A stretch of DNA of 9,821 nucleotides, from positions 1 to 9,821 of the forward strand of contig JARGOW010000091.1 in assembly GCA_029212955.1 (NCBI GenBank), read 5' to 3'. The first letter of the stretch is position 1; each line of letters opens with the position of its first letter. The notes beneath the pieces were generated by a model that was not told where the DNA came from, ran no database searches, and worked only from the letters and a program-made list of their open reading frames with translations. This document shows, one piece after another, positions 6,392 through 9,821 of the stretch. Both the position numbers and the translations under genes were made by a program. The stretch is from Planctomycetota bacterium (GTDB taxonomy: Bacteria; Planctomycetota; UBA1135; GCA-002686595).

Positions 6392-7597
6392 ATGAAACAA
6401 GACGTAGTGATCGTAGGTGGTGCACGCACCCCGATGTGTGAATATGTGGGAACCAAAGGTTTCGGCAAATTCAAGGACCTGAGCGCCCTGCAACTGGGAG
6501 CCCACGCCAGCAAGGCCGCCATCGAGCGTTCCGGCGTGGACCCCGCAAGCATCGACCATGTGGTCATGGGCAACGTGCTGCAAAGCTCCGTGGACGCGCT
6601 CTACGGTGCCCGGCACATCGGCCTGATGGCCGGCGTGCCCGAGGGCGTCCCCGCCTTGACCGTGAACCGCCTGTGCGGCTCCGGCATCCAGTCCGTGATC
6701 AATGCGGCCCAGATGATCCAGCTCGGCGAGGCCACCACGGTCCTGGCCGGCGGAACCGAGAACATGAGCCAAGCGCCCTACGTGCTCTACGGCGCGCGCA
6801 ACGGTTTCCCCCTGGGCAAGGCCCCGGAGATGCAGGACTCGCTCTTCGCCAGCCTGTACGACCCGATCGGCGAGACCTACATGGCCCAGACGGCGGAGCG
6901 CATCGGCAAGCGCCTTTCGATCTCCCGTGAGGACCAGGACGCCTACGCCCTGCGCAGTCACATGCTCGGCGCCAAGGCGGTTCAGGAAGGTCGCTTCGCC
7001 GATGAGATCGCGCCCGTGACACTCAAGTCGCGCCGCGGTGAAACCATTGTGGACACGGACGATCACATCCGGCCCGAAACCACCCTGGAAGGACTTTCCA
7101 AGCTGCGCGCAGCCTTCGGTAAGGACGGCACGGTCACCGGCGGCAACGCCTCTGGAATCGTGGACGGCGCGGCTGCGCTCATGGTCACCACCGCCGATGC
7201 GGCCAAGGCCGGCGGTCACAACGTCATGGCCCATGTGCGCGGTTGGAGCGTGGTGGGTTGCGACCCCAAGGAAATGGGCATCGGCCCGGTTCCCGCGATC
7301 CAAAAGCTCATGGCCGACACGGGCGTCAAGCTCGAGGACGTGGATCGCTTCGAAATCAATGAGGCCTTCAGCGCCCAGTACTTGGGTTGCGAAAAGGAAC
7401 TCGGCCTGGACCGGGACAAGTGCAACGTGAACGGCGGTGCGGTCAGCCTGGGTCACCCCCTGGGCGCCACGGGCTCCCGCTTGCTCTTGACCCTGGCCAT
7501 GGAATTGGCACGCAGCAACACCCGTTATGGTGTGGCTTCTGCATGCATTGGTGGCGGACAAGGAATCGCCATGTTGATCGAAAACCCGAACGCCTAA
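6392..7597 (+). CDS. Thiolase (acetyl-CoA C-acetyltransferase / 3-ketoacyl-CoA thiolase), second of two
   Basis: A 401-residue thiolase with all catalytic residues: Cys95 in NRLCGSGIQSV, the NEAFSAQ Asn, His355 in GGAVSLGHPLGATGSR, and Cys385 in CIGGGQGIA. This matches the Cys89/His348/Cys378 spacing of biosynthetic thiolase. The ATG at 6392 fits the family start (MKQDVVIVGGARTP), but an in-frame GTG at 6371 has a better Shine-Dalgarno (GGGGAG, 6356-6361) and would add seven residues. It lies 64 nt after the enoyl-CoA hydratase and 19 nt before the aconitase-family gene. It is clearly divergent from the first thiolase in the loop region (ARNGFPLGKAPEM versus the GYRLGHDRVVD stretch), so the two probably differ in substrate range or direction and are not a recent duplication. 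Which one makes and which one cleaves acetoacetyl-CoA is not visible. Confidence 0.94.
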   Translation: MKQDVVIVGGARTPMCEYVGTKGFGKFKDLSALQLGAHASKAAIERSGVDPASIDHVVMGNVLQSSVDALYGARHIGLMAGVPEGVPALTVNRLCGSGIQSVINAAQMIQLGEATTVLAGGTENMSQAPYVLYGARNGFPLGKAPEMQDSLFASLYDPIGETYMAQTAERIGKRLSISREDQDAYALRSHMLGAKAVQEGRFADEIAPVTLKSRRGETIVDTDDHIRPETTLEGLSKLRAAFGKDGTVTGGNASGIVDGAAALMVTTADAAKAGGHNVMAHVRGWSVVGCDPKEMGIGPVPAIQKLMADTGVKLEDVDRFEINEAFSAQYLGCEKELGLDRDKCNVNGGAVSLGHPLGATGSRLLLTLAMELARSNTRYGVASACIGGGQGIAMLIENPNA

Positions 7598-7616
7598 GGC
7601 CTAAGAGTCGACCCAG

Positions 7617-9605
7617 ATGAACTCCCTGATTCACCAAACCGAAAGCGGTGAGCGCGTGGTGCGCTTGACCCCAGGAAAGCGTGTCCTGTTTTTGACCAAG
7701 GACTTGGAACTCATCCGCAAGCAGCTGCGCGGTGAAGTGAATCTCCAGATGTCCGATGTGGATCCCGCGGATCTGCTCGACGACATCAACACGGATACGA
7801 TGACACCCGCATGGGTTTGCTTCCGCCACAAACCCGAGGACATCGCGCTGGACGCGTATGCGGGTTTGTTGGACGGCAAAGGCGAGCGTGTGTTCGAAAC
7901 CAAAGCCCTGATGGACGGCGGTTTCGAAGTCATCGTTTCCGGCCAACGCAAGGGCACGGGGTCCAGTCGCGAGACCGCTCCCCAGTGCGAGAAGTGGTCG
8001 GGCATCAACCTGGTGATCGCCTCTTCGTTCGCACCGATCCACCGCCGCAACAACCTGAACCTGGGGCAGTTGATGGGGGACTACGACGTTCTCCAACGCC
8101 TCCAGGACGGACAGGAAATTGCCTTGGACGAACTCACGGCCGAGTACGATCCGGTCACCCGTGTCATGCTGGAGTCCGGCGGACTGTTCACTTTCAATTC
8201 GCGCTACGCCAAGGGCGAGGTCCAGGTTCCTGTGCCTCAAACGCCGGCCAAGCCCATGACCATGGCCGAGAAGATCCTGGCCAAGAAAATCGTGGGGGGC
8301 GTGGCCGGCAGGGACCAATACCTGGCGCCCGGCGATGTTTGCTTGGTGGCGGTGGACGGCGGCTACAGCCACGAGTTCACCACGGCCCAGGTGCATCATT
8401 TTCTCGCCCAGGAATTTGGTTCGGACTACAAGGTTCAGAACCCCAGCAAGTTCGGGGTCTTCGAGGATCACCTGCTGTACGCGGGTGACGTGGCGCGCAT
8501 GGCGCCCTTCATCGATAAAATCCAGACCCTGCGCGACCTGCAGGTGGAGTTCCAAAAGCACACGGGCGTGCGCGACTACAGCGCCAAGGACGGAATCTCT
8601 CCTGGCATCTGCCACCAGGTAGCACGCGAGAAGTTCGTAGACCCGGGTGACTTCATCCAGGCCACCGACTCCCACACCTGCATGGGCGGCGGCAGCAACG
8701 CCTACGCCTACGGGGTGGGCACGACCGAATACGCCTCGCTCGTGCAGTCGGGCGTGGCGCCGATCGTGGTGCCCGAGTCGATCCGCTTCGAGCTCGTGGG
8801 CGAGCTCAAGCCCGGCGTCACGGCCAAGGACGTGATCCTCTACATCCTCATGACCTACGCCAAGCGCGAGGAGACCCTCGACCGCAGCATGGAGTTTGGC
8901 GGGCCGGGGCTCGCCAGCCTCAACATGGACGAGCGCGCGACGCTGGCCAACATGGCCACCGAGTGCTCCGCCAAGTCGGGTATTTGCGAGGCCGATGCGG
9001 CCACGCTGGATTGGCTCATGGAAAAGCGTGAGGGAATCTCCCGCACCGACATGGAGCAAGCTTGTGTCGCCGCCGACGCAGACGCCCACTACGATGGGGG
9101 ACGCCACTCCATCGACCTCTCCGCCATCAAGCCGATGGTGGCTGAGCCCGGCGATCCGACCTACGGTAAGAACATCGAGGACCTGGGCACGGTCAAAATC
9201 GACATCGCATACGCGGGTTCCTGCACGGCCGGCAAGGAAGGCGACTTCGACTTCTATGCCCGCGTATTGAAGGACGCCCTGGATTCCGGCCGCAAGGTGG
9301 CCGACGGGGTTTCCATGTACGTGCAGTACGGATCCGAGACCGTACGCGATTACGCCCGAGACAAGGGCTACACCGAAATCTTCGACCGCGCTGGAGTGAA
9401 GGTGATCAACCCCGGTTGTGGCGCATGCATCGGATGCGGCCCCGGCGTCTCCGAGAATTCGGAGCAGGTGGCCGTGAGCGCCATCAACCGCAACTTCCAG
9501 GGGCGAAGTGGCCCTGGCCCCTTGTACCTGGCCTCGCCCCTCACGGTGGCAGCCAGTGCGGTCACGGGCCATATCGTGGACTACCGCCCAGGCATGTTCG
9601 CCTAG
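7617..9605 (+). CDS. Aconitase-family hydro-lyase, fused with LeuD-like swivel domain first and LeuC-like domain second
   Basis: A 662-residue [4Fe-4S] dehydratase of the aconitase/isopropylmalate isomerase superfamily. Residues 1 to about 210 are the swivel (LeuD-like) domain, with DDINTDTMTPAW (from Asp55) and the substrate-binding GSSRE loop (Arg118). From Met214 (MTMAEKILAKKI) the LeuC-like catalytic domain begins. It contains DGISPGICHQ, the active-site DSHT (Asp351, His353), and cluster ligands Cys536 in GSCTAGK and Cys601/Cys604 in CGACIG, and it ends with ASPLTVAASAVTGHI. The order resembles AcnB without its HEAT domain, and the length equals LeuD plus LeuC. Deviations: SCTA instead of SCTN, GSSRET instead of GSSREH, and extra Cys355 and Cys607 near the active site. 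Substrate (citrate, 2-methylcitrate, isopropylmalate or homoaconitate) is unresolved; aconitase is plausible beside acetyl-CoA genes. AAGAG lies 9 nt before the ATG. It is the last gene of the operon. Confidence 0.9.
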   Translation: MNSLIHQTESGERVVRLTPGKRVLFLTKDLELIRKQLRGEVNLQMSDVDPADLLDDINTDTMTPAWVCFRHKPEDIALDAYAGLLDGKGERVFETKALMDGGFEVIVSGQRKGTGSSRETAPQCEKWSGINLVIASSFAPIHRRNNLNLGQLMGDYDVLQRLQDGQEIALDELTAEYDPVTRVMLESGGLFTFNSRYAKGEVQVPVPQTPAKPMTMAEKILAKKIVGGVAGRDQYLAPGDVCLVAVDGGYSHEFTTAQVHHFLAQEFGSDYKVQNPSKFGVFEDHLLYAGDVARMAPFIDKIQTLRDLQVEFQKHTGVRDYSAKDGISPGICHQVAREKFVDPGDFIQATDSHTCMGGGSNAYAYGVGTTEYASLVQSGVAPIVVPESIRFELVGELKPGVTAKDVILYILMTYAKREETLDRSMEFGGPGLASLNMDERATLANMATECSAKSGICEADAATLDWLMEKREGISRTDMEQACVAADADAHYDGGRHSIDLSAIKPMVAEPGDPTYGKNIEDLGTVKIDIAYAGSCTAGKEGDFDFYARVLKDALDSGRKVADGVSMYVQYGSETVRDYARDKGYTEIFDRAGVKVINPGCGACIGCGPGVSENSEQVAVSAINRNFQGRSGPGPLYLASPLTVAASAVTGHIVDYRPGMFA

Positions 9606-9641
9606 TCGATAACCAAGCAATTCGGGGCCACACCCCGGGTG

Positions 9642-9674
9642 GGAAAAGGGGCCAGCTCGACTGGCCCCTTTTCC
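9642..9674 (+). terminator. Rho-independent-type terminator of the operon
   Basis: A perfect 14-bp inverted repeat (arms 9642-9655 GGAAAAGGGGCCAG and 9661-9674) with a 5-nt loop CTCGA begins 36 nt after the aconitase-family stop. The descending arm ends in CCCCTTTTCC, so the U run is inside the stem base, a common form of intrinsic terminator in G+C-rich genomes. It marks the 3' end of the seven-gene cluster. Confidence 0.8.
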
Positions 9675-9821
9675 GTTAACGTGGGGCCTGAGTAGTGGGT
9701 CCATGGCACTTGCTGCGCCCCAGGGAAGGATCGCCCATTTGGGCTGCGGATTGTGCCGCCATGCAGTGTCCTGCTTCTGGGACCCGCTGGGCTTCGAGTA
9801 AGGCTAGGGCAGGGAATGTTC

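Noticed and set aside
5281..6573. A 430-codon minus-strand open frame across the cyclophilin, enoyl-CoA hydratase and second thiolase genes
   Set aside because: It spans three genes with intact catalytic motifs on the plus strand and has no domain of its own. It is a codon-bias shadow.
7443..9704. A 753-codon open frame on the minus strand opposite the aconitase-family gene and the terminator
   Set aside because: It is exactly antisense to a well-supported conserved gene, runs through the terminator hairpin, and its His/Gly/Val/Leu-rich translation shows no recognisable domain. Long antisense frames are expected from the G/C third-position bias here.
9703..9801. A 32-codon frame (ATG 9703, stop 9799-9801) with a Cys cluster GCGLC...C
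   Set aside because: It has no convincing ribosome binding site and no recognisable family, and is short enough to be chance. Nothing else supportable was found in 9675-9821.

Overview
The window is a G+C-rich bacterial chromosomal segment with ordinary metabolic and housekeeping genes and no phage, transposon, CRISPR, tRNA or rRNA signal. Several starts have weak or no Shine-Dalgarno sequence. The mix of a stand-alone Lon-substrate-domain protein, paired cyclophilins and an unusual fused aconitase looks like an environmental Gram-negative lineage, with Planctomycetota as one possibility. That placement is an impression from the proteins, not something the sequence proves.

Left edge (1-1490): the 3' part of an exodeoxyribonuclease III gene (plus strand) converges on a gene for a Lon N-terminal-domain protein with an acidic tail (minus strand). 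A perfect 14-bp inverted repeat between the two stop codons probably terminates both. From 1491 to 1721 lies a divergent intergenic region with a locally A+T-rich patch, the natural place for promoters of both the minus-strand gene and the rightward operon.

Centre and right (1722-9605): seven plus-strand genes lie close together and probably form one operon: thiolase, 3-hydroxybutyryl-CoA dehydrogenase, exported cyclophilin, cytoplasmic cyclophilin, enoyl-CoA hydratase, second thiolase, and a 662-residue aconitase-family hydro-lyase. Gaps are 120, -1 (TAATG overlap), 73, 4, 64 and 19 nt, and a strong hairpin terminator follows at 9642-9674. The four acyl-CoA enzymes cover the reversible chain 2 acetyl-CoA <-> acetoacetyl-CoA <-> 3-hydroxybutyryl-CoA <-> crotonyl-CoA. 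The aconitase-family enzyme would tie this to a tricarboxylic (or methylcitrate or leucine-type) isomerisation. No acyl-CoA dehydrogenase, ETF, crotonyl-CoA reductase or PHA synthase is visible, so the direction of flux (C4 acyl-CoA degradation versus acetyl-CoA condensation) cannot be decided here.

Most notable are the two cyclophilin genes embedded in the acyl-CoA operon, the swivel-first fused architecture of the aconitase-family protein with altered active-site motifs, and a pair of mutually exclusive G+C-rich hairpins in the leader before the dehydrogenase gene. I found no clearly new system. Positions 9675-9821 contain no gene that I can support.
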